Shown here in pieces: positions 32,551-43,492 of a stretch of 64,000 nucleotides of DNA. The stretch spans positions 214,077 to 278,076 of the forward strand of contig CAJTAK010000004.1 of assembly GCA_910574255.1 (NCBI GenBank). The letters run 5' to 3'. The position numbers and the translations under genes were made by a program. This DNA comes from Clostridia bacterium. GTDB lineage: Bacteria; Bacillota; Clostridia; Lachnospirales; Lachnospiraceae. Within the stretch, counting starts at the first letter, position 1. Every line of letters begins with the position of its first letter. Under the pieces are notes generated by a model. It was given only the letters and a program-made list of their open reading frames with translations. It was not told the DNA's origin and did not search any database.

Positions 32551-35190
32551 CTATTTGGTAAGTGAGGCCAGACGCTCCTTTACCTGGTCCATCATCTGAC
32601 TGTATTTCTTTAGCTTTTCTTTTTCCTCATCAATCTTGCTCTGAGGTGCGCGGCTGATGAACTTCTCATTACTAAGCATTCCATTAACACGGGCCAGCTC
32701 TTTGGTAAGGCGTTCTTCCTCTTTCTTCAGACGCTCAAGCTCCTTCTCCATATCTACCAGATCCGAGAATGGCATGTAGACAGCCCCATCCGTAATCAGG
32801 GCGGAAACCGCATCCTCACTGATTCCTGCCTTATCTGACTGAATAGTCACATCTCCTGCATAAGCCAGAGCAGCAAAGAAAATTCGTCCTTTTTCAAAAA
32901 TGCTGCGCACTTCATCCTTTTCGGAAACTACGAATACGGATGCCTTTCTGCTGGGCGGAACGTTCATTTCTGATCTCACATTCCGAACTCCCCGGACAGC
33001 GTCTTTGATCCTTTCTACAGACAATTCATCAGCATCAAAGACCCACTCCTTTTTATATTCCGGCCATGAAGAAATCATGATGGATTCCTCACCTGTCAGA
33101 TTGCAGAAAATCTCTTCTGTAATAAATGGCATATAGGGGTGCAATAGCTTTAATGCATTGGCAAGAACTGTCCGCAGGGTCCACAGAGCTGCTGCCTTGG
33201 TCTGATCTTCCTCCTGATAAAGCCTTGGCTTCACCATCTCAATATACCAGTCACAGAACTCTTCCCAGATAAAGTCATAGAGTTTCTGCACAGCAATACC
33301 CAGCTCAAACTTATCCATATTAGCCGTTACATCTTTTGCCAGAGTATTTACCTTTGAGAGAATCCATTTGTCCGCACTGGTCAGCTGCTCTAAGTTCATA
33401 GTATCCGGAATCCGGGACTTCTCCATATTCATCATAATAAACCGTGAAGCATTCCATACCTTATTGGCAAAATTCCGGCTGGCTTCCACACGCTCCATAT
33501 AAAAGCGCATGTCATTCCCCGGCGCATTGCCTGTCACAAGGGTAAACCGAAGTGCATCTGCACCGTACTGATCGATAATCTCCAGCGGATCAATGCCGTT
33601 ACCCAGAGACTTACTCATCTTTCTTCCCTGAGAATCACGTACCAGGCCATGAATCAGCACATGGTGAAAAGGGGATCTTCCTGTCTGCTCATAACCGGAA
33701 AACACCATCCGAATCACCCAGAAGAAAATAATGTCGTAGCCCGTTACCAGCACGTCCGTGGGATAAAAGTAGTCCAAATCTTCCGTCTCCTCTGGCCATC
33801 CAAGGGTCGAGAACGGCCACAGGGCAGAGGAAAACCAGGTATCCAGCGTGTCCGGATCCTGCGTAAAGTGCTTGCAGCCGCACTTTGGACAAGTTTCTGG
33901 CTGTTCCCTTGCCACTACAAGTTCTCCACACTGGTCACAGTAATAAGCCGGAATCCGGTGTCCCCACCAGAGCTGCCGGGAAATGCACCAGTCACGAATA
34001 TTTTCCAGCCAATGAAGATAAGTCTTGTCAAAACGCTCCGGAACAAAAGTCAATTCTCCATTCTTTACTGCTTCAATGGCAGGCTTTGCCAGCTCCTCCA
34101 TCTTTACAAACCACTGCTGCTTGATAAGCGGTTCTACGGTAGTTCCGCAACGATCATGGGTTCCTACATTATGAGAATGATCTGCCACTTTAACCAGAAG
34201 TCCCTTTTCTTTCAGCTCCTCCACCATCAGCTTCCTTGCTTCATAGCGATCCATGCCTGCATATTTTCCGCCATTTTCATTGATGGTGGCATCGTCATTC
34301 AGTATATTGATCTCCGGCAGATTATGTCGTCTTCCCACCTCAAAGTCATTGGGGTCATGTGCCGGTGTAATCTTTACCACACCGGTTCCAAATTCTTTGT
34401 CTACATAAGCATCTGCGATAACCGGAATCTCTCGTCCAACCAGAGGCAGAATAACCGTCTTTCCGATAATGTCCTGGTATCGCTCATCATCGGGATTCAC
34501 TGCCAGCGCCGTATCACCCAGCATAGTCTCGGGACGGGTGGTAGCAATCTCTACAAACCTGTCGCTATCCTTGATTGGATAATTGATATGCCAGAAATGG
34601 CCCGCCTGCTCCTCATGCTCTACCTCTGCATCAGAGATGGAAGTCTTACATACGGGGCACCAGTTGATAATCCGGGAACCTTTATAGATATAGCCTTTCT
34701 CGTAAAGCCGAATAAATACCTCCAGAACAGCCTCGGAGCAGCCCTCATCCATGGTAAAGCGTTCCCTCTCCCAGTCACAGGAGGACCCTAGCTTCTTCAA
34801 CTGATTGATAATGGCTCCTCCATACTCTTCTTTCCATTGCCAGGCCCTCTTTAAGAATCCCTCTCTTCCCAGTTCTTTTTTGTCTATGCCCTCTTCCTTT
34901 AACTGGTTTGTCACCTTAACCTCTGTGGAGATGGATGCATGATCTGTTCCCGGAACCCAGAGAGCATTGTAGCCCTGCATTCTTTTATAACGAATCAAAA
35001 TATCCTGCAGAGTCTCATCCAAAGCATGGCCCATGTGAAGCCGTCCTGTTACATTTGGAGGGGGAATCACAATAGTAAATGGTTTTTTGCTCCTGTCCAC
35101 CTCTGCATGAAAATACTTTTTCTCCAGCCATTTTTCGTAGATTCGATCCTCCATACCTTTTGGATCGTAGGTCTTTGCTAATTCTTTCAT
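32551..35190 (-). CDS. valS: Valyl-tRNA synthetase
   Basis: An 879-residue class I synthetase charging tRNA-Val. HIGH-type motif [13 protein letters not shown] near 46-58, editing-domain residues including [13 protein letters not shown], the KMSKS motif [11 protein letters not shown] near 525, a Cys-rich zinc-like CDQCGELV...CPKCGC, and the C-terminal coiled-coil arm ([18 protein letters not shown]). Start at 35190 follows AAGGAGG. The longer frame to 35361 reads through the T-box terminator and is rejected. Expression is controlled by the T-box leader. Confidence 0.95.
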   Translation of the reverse strand: MKELAKTYDPKGMEDRIYEKWLEKKYFHAEVDRSKKPFTIVIPPPNVTGRLHMGHALDETLQDILIRYKRMQGYNALWVPGTDHASISTEVKVTNQLKEEGIDKKELGREGFLKRAWQWKEEYGGAIINQLKKLGSSCDWERERFTMDEGCSEAVLEVFIRLYEKGYIYKGSRIINWCPVCKTSISDAEVEHEEQAGHFWHINYPIKDSDRFVEIATTRPETMLGDTALAVNPDDERYQDIIGKTVILPLVGREIPVIADAYVDKEFGTGVVKITPAHDPNDFEVGRRHNLPEINILNDDATINENGGKYAGMDRYEARKLMVEELKEKGLLVKVADHSHNVGTHDRCGTTVEPLIKQQWFVKMEELAKPAIEAVKNGELTFVPERFDKTYLHWLENIRDWCISRQLWWGHRIPAYYCDQCGELVVAREQPETCPKCGCKHFTQDPDTLDTWFSSALWPFSTLGWPEETEDLDYFYPTDVLVTGYDIIFFWVIRMVFSGYEQTGRSPFHHVLIHGLVRDSQGRKMSKSLGNGIDPLEIIDQYGADALRFTLVTGNAPGNDMRFYMERVEASRNFANKVWNASRFIMMNMEKSRIPDTMNLEQLTSADKWILSKVNTLAKDVTANMDKFELGIAVQKLYDFIWEEFCDWYIEMVKPRLYQEEDQTKAAALWTLRTVLANALKLLHPYMPFITEEIFCNLTGEESIMISSWPEYKKEWVFDADELSVERIKDAVRGVRNVRSEMNVPPSRKASVFVVSEKDEVRSIFEKGRIFFAALAYAGDVTIQSDKAGISEDAVSALITDGAVYMPFSDLVDMEKELERLKKEEERLTKELARVNGMLSNEKFISRAPQSKIDEEKEKLKKYSQMMDQVKERLASLTK

Positions 35191-35239
35191 TTGTAAAATC
35201 CCTCCTTCGGAAAATCTGATCGCTTTACCCGGGGCAGCT

Positions 35240-35512
35240 TGATTCATTGCCTGCGTGCAAAACGCCCTTTCAGAATCTGAAAGGGCGTCAAAAAACGCGG
35301 TACCACCTATCTTATATGTGGTTTCCCACATACATCTCCAAGACCTCATAACGCTGGTCATGCGTGAACAGCTACTGTTATTTCACCATTCCGGCTCCAA
35401 AGCTACCTCCACAGCCGCTTTTCTGAAAGGAGCTTTCAGCCTTTGACCCCTTATCTCTGACAGATGTGCTTTCTGTGTACCCTCTTTTTCTTCGCCTTTT
35501 TCACTTTTGATA
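35240..35512 (-). promoter_or_regulatory. T-box leader of valS
   Basis: The T-box sequence GGTGGTACCGCG lies at 35296-35307 on minus. Just downstream is the terminator ACGCCCTTTCAG / CTGAAAGGGCGT (35262-35288) with TTTT. Upstream is a long structured leader. Uncharged tRNA-Val should bind and favour the antiterminator. I could not assign the valine specifier codon with confidence. Confidence 0.92.
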
Positions 35513-35518
35513 GTTTCT

Positions 35519-35547
35519 AACATAGCAGGCTTTTACTTGTTTGTCAA
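35519..35547 (-). promoter_or_regulatory. valS promoter
   Basis: TTGACA (35542-35547), 17-base spacer, TATGTT (35519-35524) on minus, placing the transcript start at the head of the T-box leader. Confidence 0.8.
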
Positions 35548-35586
35548 GGTTGAGATTTTCAATTATGTCTTTGCCTACATTCTTTT

Positions 35587-36189
35587 TTATTTGAGCTGAT
35601 TTAACAGCCCATTACAGAGAAACTCCTTCATCCAGGCCGTATTAAGCTCCGGCATCTGTTCGCTCTTTTCCAGATACATTACAAAGGCTGCCATATTTGC
35701 CAGCGTTGTGATGCATGCGGCAGAGGTCGGGATATCCTCCCTAATCTCCCCGTTCTCCTTTCCCTCCCGGCACATTTCCCACAAAACCCGAATCGGGCCG
35801 CAACCAGATTCCTTTCTCTTTTGAAGCTCCTCCAAAATTGTTCCGCTAAGTCCGCTTCCCTCTGTGGTCAGACGCAGAATCCGCACAAAAACCTTTTTCT
35901 CACGAAACCGTCTCTCCATCCAGTCAAAGGCATAAACCACTTTTGCCCGAAAGCCCTCATGGCGGTCAAGTTCTTCCTTTTCTTCCTCAATCTTTTGTTC
36001 CACATCATAAAGGAGGGCACAGGCTATAATCTCCTCCCTGCTTTTAAAATAGTCGTATGCCGTTCCTTTTCCGATTCCTGCCCTTGCCGTAATATCGGAT
36101 ACTTTGATTCCGTTTACATCGGCACCTTCATCCAGCAGTTCCAGTACGCCCCGGTACAGAGCCAGAACCTTTGGCCTTGTTTCTTTCAT
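35587..36189 (-). CDS. TetR/AcrR family regulator of the RND exporter
   Basis: A 200-residue protein. HTH near 24-50 (VSDITARAGIGKGTAYDYFKSREEI); the C-terminal half should bind a drug or lipid. Its start codon abuts the exporter stop codon, so it is the second gene of the same operon. A TetR-type operator lies at the operon promoter (40253-40266), giving a feedback loop. Confidence 0.9.
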   Translation of the reverse strand: MKETRPKVLALYRGVLELLDEGADVNGIKVSDITARAGIGKGTAYDYFKSREEIIACALLYDVEQKIEEEKEELDRHEGFRAKVVYAFDWMERRFREKKVFVRILRLTTEGSGLSGTILEELQKRKESGCGPIRVLWEMCREGKENGEIREDIPTSAACITTLANMAAFVMYLEKSEQMPELNTAWMKEFLCNGLLNQLK

Positions 36190-39100
36190 TTACTCCACCT
36201 CCACAGTTTTCTTTCTGCGGATAAGTAGCGAATAGATGCAGGGAATGACAAACAGCGTCAGCAAGGTACCATAGAGCAGACCGCCGATGGTTACAATCGC
36301 CATAGGCTGAACCATATCCGCACCCATGCCCACGCCGGCTCCCATGGTGGACAGACCCAATATCGTAGTCAGTGCCGTCATCAAAATAGGACGCATACGT
36401 GTCTTTCCTGCTTCTACCAAGGCTTCCGTCTTACTCATTCCCTTGTCACAGAGCTGATTGGTATAGTCGATCAATACAATTCCATTGTTTACGATAATAC
36501 CTGACAGCATCACAAAGCCAATCATAGCGATAACGCTGAATTCGCTTCCTGCTGCAAACAATCCGAAGAGACCGCCCGTAAAGGCCAGCGGTACGGTAAA
36601 CATAATGATAAAAGGCGACAACAGGGACTGGAACTGGGCCACCATAATCAGGTACATGAACAGCAACGCCAGAAGAAGCATCTTCACCAACTCAACCATG
36701 GACTCCATAATCGTCTCATTTTCTCCCTGCATTTCAATGGTATATCCCTCCGGTGCCTGATATTTGTCAAGCTTTCGCTGCACCTCCGAGGATACCAGAC
36801 CAACGTTGTGATCATCATCAATAGATGCCGTTACGCTGATATAGCGGGACTGGGCATCTCTCATAATCGTTTCCAGCCCCTCTGCCTCAGAAAATTCTGC
36901 AATATCCGTCAGGGGCACATGCTCCTTGGTATTATCATTTTTTGTGACAGTAAGCACCAGATCCTTGATCGTCTCTCTGGTCAGCTCCTCGTCTTCTCCG
37001 TTTACCACCAACACATCAAAGTCCTCCGTGTCTGTGGACAGGGTCGTAGCACTGGTGGGATCCGACAGCTTCGCCATAATCTCTGAAAAGACTCCTGCTG
37101 TGGTAAGCCCCTCCTGGGCAGCTTTTTCTTTATCAACCTTGATACGAAGCTCTCCCGTGGTCTCTTCTATTCCATCAGATATGTCAATGGTTCCTTCCGT
37201 CTCTTCTACAAGCTTTGCAATATCTTTCGCAATCTCCTGCAGGCGATCCAGATCCCGGCCTTTTATCATAATGGTTATGCCGCTGCCTCCTAAGGCACTC
37301 ATATCCATACTGGAAGTAGATACCTCGATCTCTGCTTCCATATCCTCAGTAAGCTTTAGGATCTCGTCTTTCAGCTCTTGATTCGTAAGCTTCTTATCCT
37401 CTTTCAAAAGCCCATAGAGGGATATCTCATTGGTGGCGGTATCTCCGCTCACCAGTCCCATGCTGCTTCCTGACGCAGCCATGGCTCCTACCTCAGTCAC
37501 ATCTTCCAGGGTTAAGAGACGGCGCTCTAATTCATCTGCCTGTTCTGCTGTCTCACTAAGAGGTGTTCCTTCGGGCATAGTCAGTGTCATACTGATCTGT
37601 GTGCTGTCCATTTCCGGCATAAAGGCCGTTCCCTTTGCAAATTCCATCACCGCACTGAGAACCAGAAGCCCCACCGCCAAAATCAGTACAACCGCCCTGC
37701 GCCGCAATGCCAGTCGGATCAGCCTTTCATAGCCATCCATAAGCCGCTCAAAAAATCTTGAGGGCTTCTTCTCTTTTGTGTTTTTCAAAAGTGCGGATCC
37801 CATAGCCGGAACCAGAGTCAATGCTACCGCAAGGCTGGCTCCCAGGGAGTACGCAATGGTCAGTCCCATGTCTACAAAGAGCTGTCTGGTAATTCCTTCC
37901 GTAAATACAATGGGCAGGAATACACATACCGTGGTCAGGGTTGATGCTGCGATAGCTCCTGCCACTTCCTTTGCTCCCTCAATCGCCGCCTGCGCCGCAC
38001 TGAATCCCTCATTTCTGAGACGGTAAATGTTTTCAATTACTACAATCGAGTTGTCTACCAGCATACCGATTCCCAATGCCAAGCCGGACAGAGAAATGAT
38101 ATTCAAGGTCACGCCGCTGAAATACATGCATACCACTGCCGCAACTACACTGATAGGGATGGAGCAGGCAATAACCAAAGTGGGTCTTAAATCCTTCAGA
38201 AAAACTATCAGGATTAAAACTGCCAGAATCGCTCCGGAAACCATATTGCTGAAAACCGAATCTGTTACCAGATCAATATATACGCCCTGATCCATCAAGG
38301 GAAGTAATATTAAATCCGGATCCTCCTCCTGCAGTTCTGCCATTCTCTTATTGATTCGGTCAGACACATCGCCTGTAGAATAGCCGGTCTGCTTCTGAAT
38401 GGTCAGCATCACGCCTGCCTGCCCGTTGATGCTGGCGTAGACCTCATCGGAATTATCTGTCATGAATACATCCGCCACATCACTTAAATGTATGGTGTCT
38501 ACTCCGTCCATTTCCATGTCAATGAGAACCATGTTTTGGAGGCTTTCTACATCATCCACCTTGTCGCCCACACGAACCAGATAGTCGATGCCTTCTTCTA
38601 TCACATAGCCCGCCGGCATAGAGAAATTCTGGGCGGCAAGAAGATTCTCTACCATCTCTACGGTGAGGATGTCGGTCATGTCTGCGTTGTCCAGAGCGTC
38701 CGATTTGGCTTCTGCCAGATCCTCTTCACCCTCTTTGATGGAATCCCAGCCTTCGCTTAACTGCTTCCTTGCATCACTTAGCTGCTCTTGGGCATCACTG
38801 ATCTGATCCCAGGCATCCTCTAGCTGTTCCTGCGCAGCTTCTAACTGCTCCTTGGCAGATTTCAACTGGGATTTGGTAATGTTCAGAGTTGCGGAAGCAC
38901 TGCCCATCTCTATAGCTGCTATCATTTCGCCCATGTTGACTTCCGTAAGCTTTTGGCTTAGCTGGGCATCGGCAGCTTCCAGTTCCTTTTTGGCTGCTGT
39001 AAGCTGTTCTATTTCTGTCTGGGAAAATGCTGCCAATGCTTGATCTGCCTGATTCTTCTGCGCATCTATTGCTCCAACTGCTGCCGTCAGAGTTCCTAGA

Positions 39101-40221
39101 TCTCTAACATTACTGAGCACCTCTTCAAAAGGCGTACCTGCAACAGAACTTTGTATTTCCAGAATACCCTCTTCTACAACTTTATCCCCAAAACCAAGAT
39201 TGGCCGCCTCTGCGGCCTCTGCCGCTGCCTTAAGTGCATTTAATCCCTCTGACAGCTTCCCAACCGCCTCTGCCGTTGCTTTGGCGGTTTCATATTCATT
39301 TAGCCGCACTTGAATTGCTGCCAGGTTCTTTGTAATCTCAGCTTTCCCCTCATTGATCGCCGTCTGAGCCGCTGCCAGTTGAGCTGCAGTTTCTGTTTTT
39401 TTGCCGTCCAGCGTATCTATGCCGGCGTTCACTTCATCCAATCCATCCTCCAAATCTTTTTTATTCTCTTCCAGCTCTGTCTGATTCTCCTGCAGTTCAG
39501 CAATGCTTTCATTTAATTCAATCTGACCGTCATTCAGCTCCTTCTGACCGTCCGCCAGTTCTTTTTTGCCGTCTGCAATCTCTTCCTCTGCGTCTTCAAA
39601 TTCACCCTCTATGTAGCCAAAGACCTGCTCATTAATGATATCAATTTTTTCCTGACGAATCACCACCTGAACATTCTCTTCAATAAGGCCGGAGGCATTT
39701 ACGGAAGCGACTCCCTCCAGACTCTCCAACTCCGGAATGATAGAATCTTCCGTAAGTTTCGTCACCTCCGTATGAGACAACCCTTCCTTTCCCACGGCCG
39801 CTACCATAACCGGCATCATGTCCGGATTCAGCTTCATGATAATCGGGCTTCCTATGGAATCGTCATCCCACATGGCTTTCAGCTGATCTAGATTCTCACG
39901 CATCTCAATAGTCACGGAATCCATATTGGCTGTCTGCGCAAATTCCAAAATTACAAGTGAATAGTTCTCCGCAGAAAGGGAACTTACATTCTCAATATTG
40001 CTTACCGTGGCCATAGACTGTTCCACAGGTCTTGTCACGATACTTTCCACCGTTTCCGGACTGGCTCCTGCATAAGTGGTCATAACAATTGCATAGGGCA
40101 AGTTCATGCTGGGCAGTAAATCTGTGGTCATCTTGGTAAAAGATACAACTCCCAAAACGATAACAAGCACCACTGCCACAAATACCGTATACGGCTTCTT
40201 TACACTGTACCTGGAAATCAT
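36190..40221 (-). CDS. RND family efflux permease with long coiled-coil insert
   Basis: A 1343-residue transporter of the RND superfamily (AcrB/SwrC-like). One helix near 10-29, then an external domain, then residues about 205-510: a long helical, Glu/Gln/Ala-rich stretch with repeated DG..EL and QL.DA..QL patterns that looks like an antiparallel coiled coil. The remaining helices, including GLALGIGMLVDNSIVVIENI near 715-735 with the proton-relay Asp and the paired C-terminal helices, are normal. No adaptor or outer-membrane gene is present, so the insert may replace an adaptor across the thick Gram-positive wall. Substrate unknown. Confidence 0.88.
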   Translation of the reverse strand: MISRYSVKKPYTVFVAVVLVIVLGVVSFTKMTTDLLPSMNLPYAIVMTTYAGASPETVESIVTRPVEQSMATVSNIENVSSLSAENYSLVILEFAQTANMDSVTIEMRENLDQLKAMWDDDSIGSPIIMKLNPDMMPVMVAAVGKEGLSHTEVTKLTEDSIIPELESLEGVASVNASGLIEENVQVVIRQEKIDIINEQVFGYIEGEFEDAEEEIADGKKELADGQKELNDGQIELNESIAELQENQTELEENKKDLEDGLDEVNAGIDTLDGKKTETAAQLAAAQTAINEGKAEITKNLAAIQVRLNEYETAKATAEAVGKLSEGLNALKAAAEAAEAANLGFGDKVVEEGILEIQSSVAGTPFEEVLSNVRDLGTLTAAVGAIDAQKNQADQALAAFSQTEIEQLTAAKKELEAADAQLSQKLTEVNMGEMIAAIEMGSASATLNITKSQLKSAKEQLEAAQEQLEDAWDQISDAQEQLSDARKQLSEGWDSIKEGEEDLAEAKSDALDNADMTDILTVEMVENLLAAQNFSMPAGYVIEEGIDYLVRVGDKVDDVESLQNMVLIDMEMDGVDTIHLSDVADVFMTDNSDEVYASINGQAGVMLTIQKQTGYSTGDVSDRINKRMAELQEEDPDLILLPLMDQGVYIDLVTDSVFSNMVSGAILAVLILIVFLKDLRPTLVIACSIPISVVAAVVCMYFSGVTLNIISLSGLALGIGMLVDNSIVVIENIYRLRNEGFSAAQAAIEGAKEVAGAIAASTLTTVCVFLPIVFTEGITRQLFVDMGLTIAYSLGASLAVALTLVPAMGSALLKNTKEKKPSRFFERLMDGYERLIRLALRRRAVVLILAVGLLVLSAVMEFAKGTAFMPEMDSTQISMTLTMPEGTPLSETAEQADELERRLLTLEDVTEVGAMAASGSSMGLVSGDTATNEISLYGLLKEDKKLTNQELKDEILKLTEDMEAEIEVSTSSMDMSALGGSGITIMIKGRDLDRLQEIAKDIAKLVEETEGTIDISDGIEETTGELRIKVDKEKAAQEGLTTAGVFSEIMAKLSDPTSATTLSTDTEDFDVLVVNGEDEELTRETIKDLVLTVTKNDNTKEHVPLTDIAEFSEAEGLETIMRDAQSRYISVTASIDDDHNVGLVSSEVQRKLDKYQAPEGYTIEMQGENETIMESMVELVKMLLLALLFMYLIMVAQFQSLLSPFIIMFTVPLAFTGGLFGLFAAGSEFSVIAMIGFVMLSGIIVNNGIVLIDYTNQLCDKGMSKTEALVEAGKTRMRPILMTALTTILGLSTMGAGVGMGADMVQPMAIVTIGGLLYGTLLTLFVIPCIYSLLIRRKKTVEVE

Positions 40222-40252
40222 TTTTTCACGTCTCCTGTCTTCTCATTCTCCG

Positions 40253-40304
40253 ACCGACCAGTCGGTTCTGCTCTATTATAAAAGTCACACCCTGGTCATG
40301 TCAA
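40253..40304 (-). promoter_or_regulatory. Promoter and TetR operator of the RND exporter operon
   Basis: On minus, TTGACA (40299-40304), 18-base spacer, TATAAT (40275-40280), then the perfect palindrome ACCGACtgGTCGGT (40253-40266) covering the likely transcript start. The palindrome is a typical TetR-family site and differs from the one at 2800. Confidence 0.82.
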
Positions 40305-40398
40305 GTTAAAAAAGTATAAAACAAATCGGAAATATCTTACCTCTTTCGGATATTATTTGTCAAAAATTAATGGTTTTCATTAAACATTTTCAAGCACA

Positions 40399-40438
40399 AA
40401 AATATGATACCGAAATTTCTTCCGATATCATATCTTTT
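40399..40438 (-). terminator. Terminator after metK
   Basis: ATATGATAtCGG, loop, TCGgtATCATAT followed by TTTTT on minus; a T-run also follows on plus. It closes metK. The rest of the 40305-40544 gap is AT-rich with no gene seen. Confidence 0.8.
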
Positions 40439-40544
40439 TACTTCACATCCTATTGCAACTATAATCTTTAAACTAATCTCTGCATCCTATCAGTATTCAG
40501 AAAATACAGAAAGACACTTTTAATACTTGTTATATTTCTCAATT

Positions 40545-41732
40545 TTATAAATACTTCTTCAGCACTTCTGCCTTATCCGTCTTCTCCCAAGGCAGATCCA
40601 AATCGGTGCGTCCGAAGTGGCCGTAAGCTGCCGTCTGCTTGTAAATGGGTCTGCGCAGATCCAGCATCTTGATAATGCCTGCCGGACGAAGGTCAAAGTT
40701 CTCACGAATCATCTCTACCAGCTTCTGATCGGAAAGCTTTCCGGTTCCGAAGGTATCTACCATAACAGAGGTAGGCTGTGCTACACCAATAGCGTAGGAA
40801 AGCTGAATCTCACATTTTTCTGCCAGACCTGCTGCTACAATATTCTTTGCCACATAACGTGCCGCATAAGCTGCCGAACGGTCTACCTTGGTACAATCCT
40901 TGCCGGAGAACGCTCCTCCGCCATGGCGGGCCATACCGCCGTATGTATCCACAATAATCTTTCGTCCTGTCAGTCCGCTGTCACCGTTGGGGCCGCCGAT
41001 TACGAACCGTCCGGTGGGATTGATAAAGAATTTTGTATCCGCATCTACCATATCAGCAGGCAGAACCTCATCAAATACGTATTTCTTAATGTCGGCATGA
41101 ATCTGTTCCTGGGTCACGTCCTCACTGTGCTGGGTAGACAGCACAACCGCATCCAGACGAATGGGCTTTCCCGCCTCATCGTACTCTACCGTCACCTGGC
41201 TCTTTCCATCCGGTCGCAGATAGGGCAGTGTGTTGTCTTTCCGAACCTTTGTCAGCTGCAGGACCAGCTTATGTGCCAGAGAAATGGGATAAGGCATCAA
41301 CTCCGGTGTCTCGTTCGCGGCATAACCAAACATCATACCCTGATCTCCTGCTCCGATAGCTTCAAGCTCGCTGTCAGACATCTGATTTTCTTTTGCTTCC
41401 AATGCCTTGTTTACTCCCATAGCAATATCTGCGGACTGTTCGTCAATGGCGGTCAGTACCGCACAGTTGTCTGCATCAAAGCCGTATTTTCCACGGGTAT
41501 ATCCTATCTCCCGGACCGTATCTCTTACAATCTTCTGGATGTCCACATATCCCTTAGTAGTAATCTCGCCCATAACCAGTACTAAGCCGGTAGTAGTAGC
41601 TGTCTCACAAGCCACTCTGCTCATGGGATCCTGCTCTAAGAGAGCATCCAGAATGGCATCGGAAATTTGATCACAGATTTTGTCCGGATGGCCTTCGGTA
41701 ACGGATTCTGAAGTGAATAGTAGTTTTTCCAT
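40545..41732 (-). CDS. metK: S-adenosylmethionine synthetase
   Basis: A 395-residue enzyme making SAM from methionine and ATP. Seen: [22 protein letters not shown] at the N-terminus (ATP-binding His), [12 protein letters not shown] near 119-130, and [19 protein letters not shown] near 264-282 (P-loop-like). Start at 41732 follows AAAGGAG; the longer frame runs into the riboswitch terminator. Controlled by the SAM-I riboswitch upstream, giving product feedback. Confidence 0.96.
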   Translation of the reverse strand: MEKLLFTSESVTEGHPDKICDQISDAILDALLEQDPMSRVACETATTTGLVLVMGEITTKGYVDIQKIVRDTVREIGYTRGKYGFDADNCAVLTAIDEQSADIAMGVNKALEAKENQMSDSELEAIGAGDQGMMFGYAANETPELMPYPISLAHKLVLQLTKVRKDNTLPYLRPDGKSQVTVEYDEAGKPIRLDAVVLSTQHSEDVTQEQIHADIKKYVFDEVLPADMVDADTKFFINPTGRFVIGGPNGDSGLTGRKIIVDTYGGMARHGGGAFSGKDCTKVDRSAAYAARYVAKNIVAAGLAEKCEIQLSYAIGVAQPTSVMVDTFGTGKLSDQKLVEMIRENFDLRPAGIIKMLDLRRPIYKQTAAYGHFGRTDLDLPWEKTDKAEVLKKYL

Positions 41733-41762
41733 GTTGTATCTCTCCTTTTTTAAATAATTAAA

Positions 41763-41906
41763 GGCCCGCCAAAGGCGGACCTGACATATTCTGATAATCA
41801 AATCCCCTTATTGTTCGATTACTCGCTCAGGTTGGCACCTTCCATCGCTGGGGTTGCCGTGACTTCATAGATCCTTTGTATCTCCATCACTCTGAATAAG
41901 AGAAAT
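41763..41906 (-). promoter_or_regulatory. SAM-I (S-box) riboswitch with terminator
   Basis: Read on minus: TCTCTTAT (P1), GATGGAG, GATCTATGAAGTCACGGCAACC with the family CGGCAACC core, GTGCCAACCTGAGCGAG and the P1 partner ATAAGGGGA (41801-41906). The intrinsic terminator GGTCCGCC/GGCGGGCC with TTTAATT follows (41763-41782). SAM binding should cause termination before metK. Confidence 0.93.
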
Positions 41907-41938
41907 TCACAATATTCAATTTGCTTACCATCAACACT

Positions 41939-41967
41939 AAAATACACCCATTGCTTCCATTTGTCAA
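41939..41967 (-). promoter_or_regulatory. metK promoter, overlapping the end of murA
   Basis: TTGACA (41962-41967), 17-base spacer, TATTTT (41939-41944) on minus. The -35 box covers the murA stop codon. Confidence 0.72.
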
Positions 41968-43256
41968 CCCACTTTCAAACGGAATTTTTGTATCTCTTTC
42001 TCCTCACGGACTTTTTCAATCATAGCACCGAGACTTTTTAGCTTTTCTTCAAAGCATTCATAGCCCCTCTCAATAAAATGTACATCCTCCACGATCGTAA
42101 TTCCGTCTGCGGCAAGTCCCGCAAGTACCAAAGCCGCTCCGGCACGCAGGTCAGGGCTGGAGATCTGCGCTCCTGTATACTGAGCCACTCCATCTATGAT
42201 TGCTGTATTGCCTTCCACCTTGACATTAGCTCCCATACGAGCCAATTCATCTACATATTTAAAACGATTCTCAAAAATACTTTCTGTTACTATGCTGGTT
42301 CCTTTTGCCAGTGCAAGGGCTACTGTAATCTGCGGCTGCATATCTGTAGGAAATCCAGGATATGGCAGGGTCTTTACATTGGTAGGTTTCAGCCCTTTGG
42401 AGCAGACTACACGCACAGCATCATCAAGCTCTTCTATCTCGCAGCCAATCTCCAATAGCTTGGAAGTAGTTGCTTCCAGATGCTTGGGAATCACATTTTT
42501 CACTGTAACGTCTCCTTTTGTCACCGCTGCTGCGAACATAAAGGTTCCGGCCTCAATCTGATCCGGAATAATAGAATATTCGGTAGCATGAAGCCGTTCT
42601 ACGCCCTTAATACGAATCACGTCCGTACCGGCGCCCTTGATATTAGCGCCCATACTATTCAAAAAGTTCGCTACATCTACTACATGGGGCTCCTTGGCCG
42701 CATTTTCAATGACCGTATTGCCCTCTGCCATAGATGCTGCCATCATAATATTGATGGTAGCTCCCACTGATACCACGTCAAGATAAATATGACTGCCGCG
42801 CAGATGCTCTGCCTCTGCGACAATAAAGCCATATTCAATCTTCACATTTGCCCCCATAGCCTTAAAGCCTTTTAAATGCTGGTCTATGGGGCGGCTTCCA
42901 ATATTACAGCCTCCCGGCAGCGGCACCTCCGCTCTCTTATACTTTCCAAGCATGGCTCCCAACAGATAATAGGAAGCGCGAATCCTCTTAATATACTCGT
43001 AATCTACACTATAGCTCCCAATCCCAGAGCTGTTAAGCTTCACTGTATGGCGATCTATACGCTCAACCTGTGCTCCAATCTCCTCCATAGCCTGTAAAAG
43101 AACATTCGTATCCCGCACATCCGGAAGATTCTCTACCATTACCGTTTCATCCGTCATAATGGCGGCTGCAAGAATTGCCAGAGCCGCATTCTTAGCTCCG
43201 CCAATCTCCACTTCACCGACAAGTGGGTTTCCACCCTTTATTACATATTGATCCAT
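41964..43256 (-). CDS. murA: UDP-N-acetylglucosamine 1-carboxyvinyltransferase
   Basis: A 430-residue enzyme for the first committed step of peptidoglycan synthesis, moving enolpyruvate from PEP to UDP-GlcNAc. Seen: GGAKNAAL near 19-26 (catalytic Lys), LPGGCNIGSRPIDQHLKGF near 113-131 with the fosfomycin-target Cys, and PDQIEAGTF near 228. The ATG at 43256 follows GGGAG; the GTG just before it is in frame but less likely. Confidence 0.95.
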   Translation of the reverse strand: MDQYVIKGGNPLVGEVEIGGAKNAALAILAAAIMTDETVMVENLPDVRDTNVLLQAMEEIGAQVERIDRHTVKLNSSGIGSYSVDYEYIKRIRASYYLLGAMLGKYKRAEVPLPGGCNIGSRPIDQHLKGFKAMGANVKIEYGFIVAEAEHLRGSHIYLDVVSVGATINIMMAASMAEGNTVIENAAKEPHVVDVANFLNSMGANIKGAGTDVIRIKGVERLHATEYSIIPDQIEAGTFMFAAAVTKGDVTVKNVIPKHLEATTSKLLEIGCEIEELDDAVRVVCSKGLKPTNVKTLPYPGFPTDMQPQITVALALAKGTSIVTESIFENRFKYVDELARMGANVKVEGNTAIIDGVAQYTGAQISSPDLRAGAALVLAGLAADGITIVEDVHFIERGYECFEEKLKSLGAMIEKVREEKEIQKFRLKVG

Positions 43257-43445
43257 CACTGGCTGCTCCCAATCTCTATATATTTTAACCGAGCAAAATA
43301 TCTATCATCACAAATACTCGTGTTGGTTTACTTTATTAATTCCCAAAAACCCAGGAAATATCCTCAATCTAGTATAACACATTCTGCTCATTTGTAAATA
43401 CCTTATCTTTTGCCGTTTCCCGCCGCACGCCGAAAACGTCATACT

Positions 43446-43478
43446 AAAAAAGAGCTGCCCCAAAGCAAGACAGCTCCC
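43446..43478 (-). terminator. Terminator after the M23 peptidase gene
   Basis: GAGCTGtC / GgGCAGCTC stem with TTTTTT on minus, 15 bases after the stop codon. The rest of the 43260-43492 gap shows no gene. Confidence 0.85.
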
Positions 43479-43492
43479 TTTTTCCATCCTTT

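Noticed and set aside
35191..35361. N-terminal extension of valS in the long frame.
   Set aside because: It reads through the T-box and its terminator; a strong RBS lies before the ATG at 35190, which starts the normal ValS N-terminus.
41733..41801. N-terminal extension of metK.
   Set aside because: It overlaps the riboswitch terminator; the ATG at 41732 has an RBS and gives the normal MetK start.
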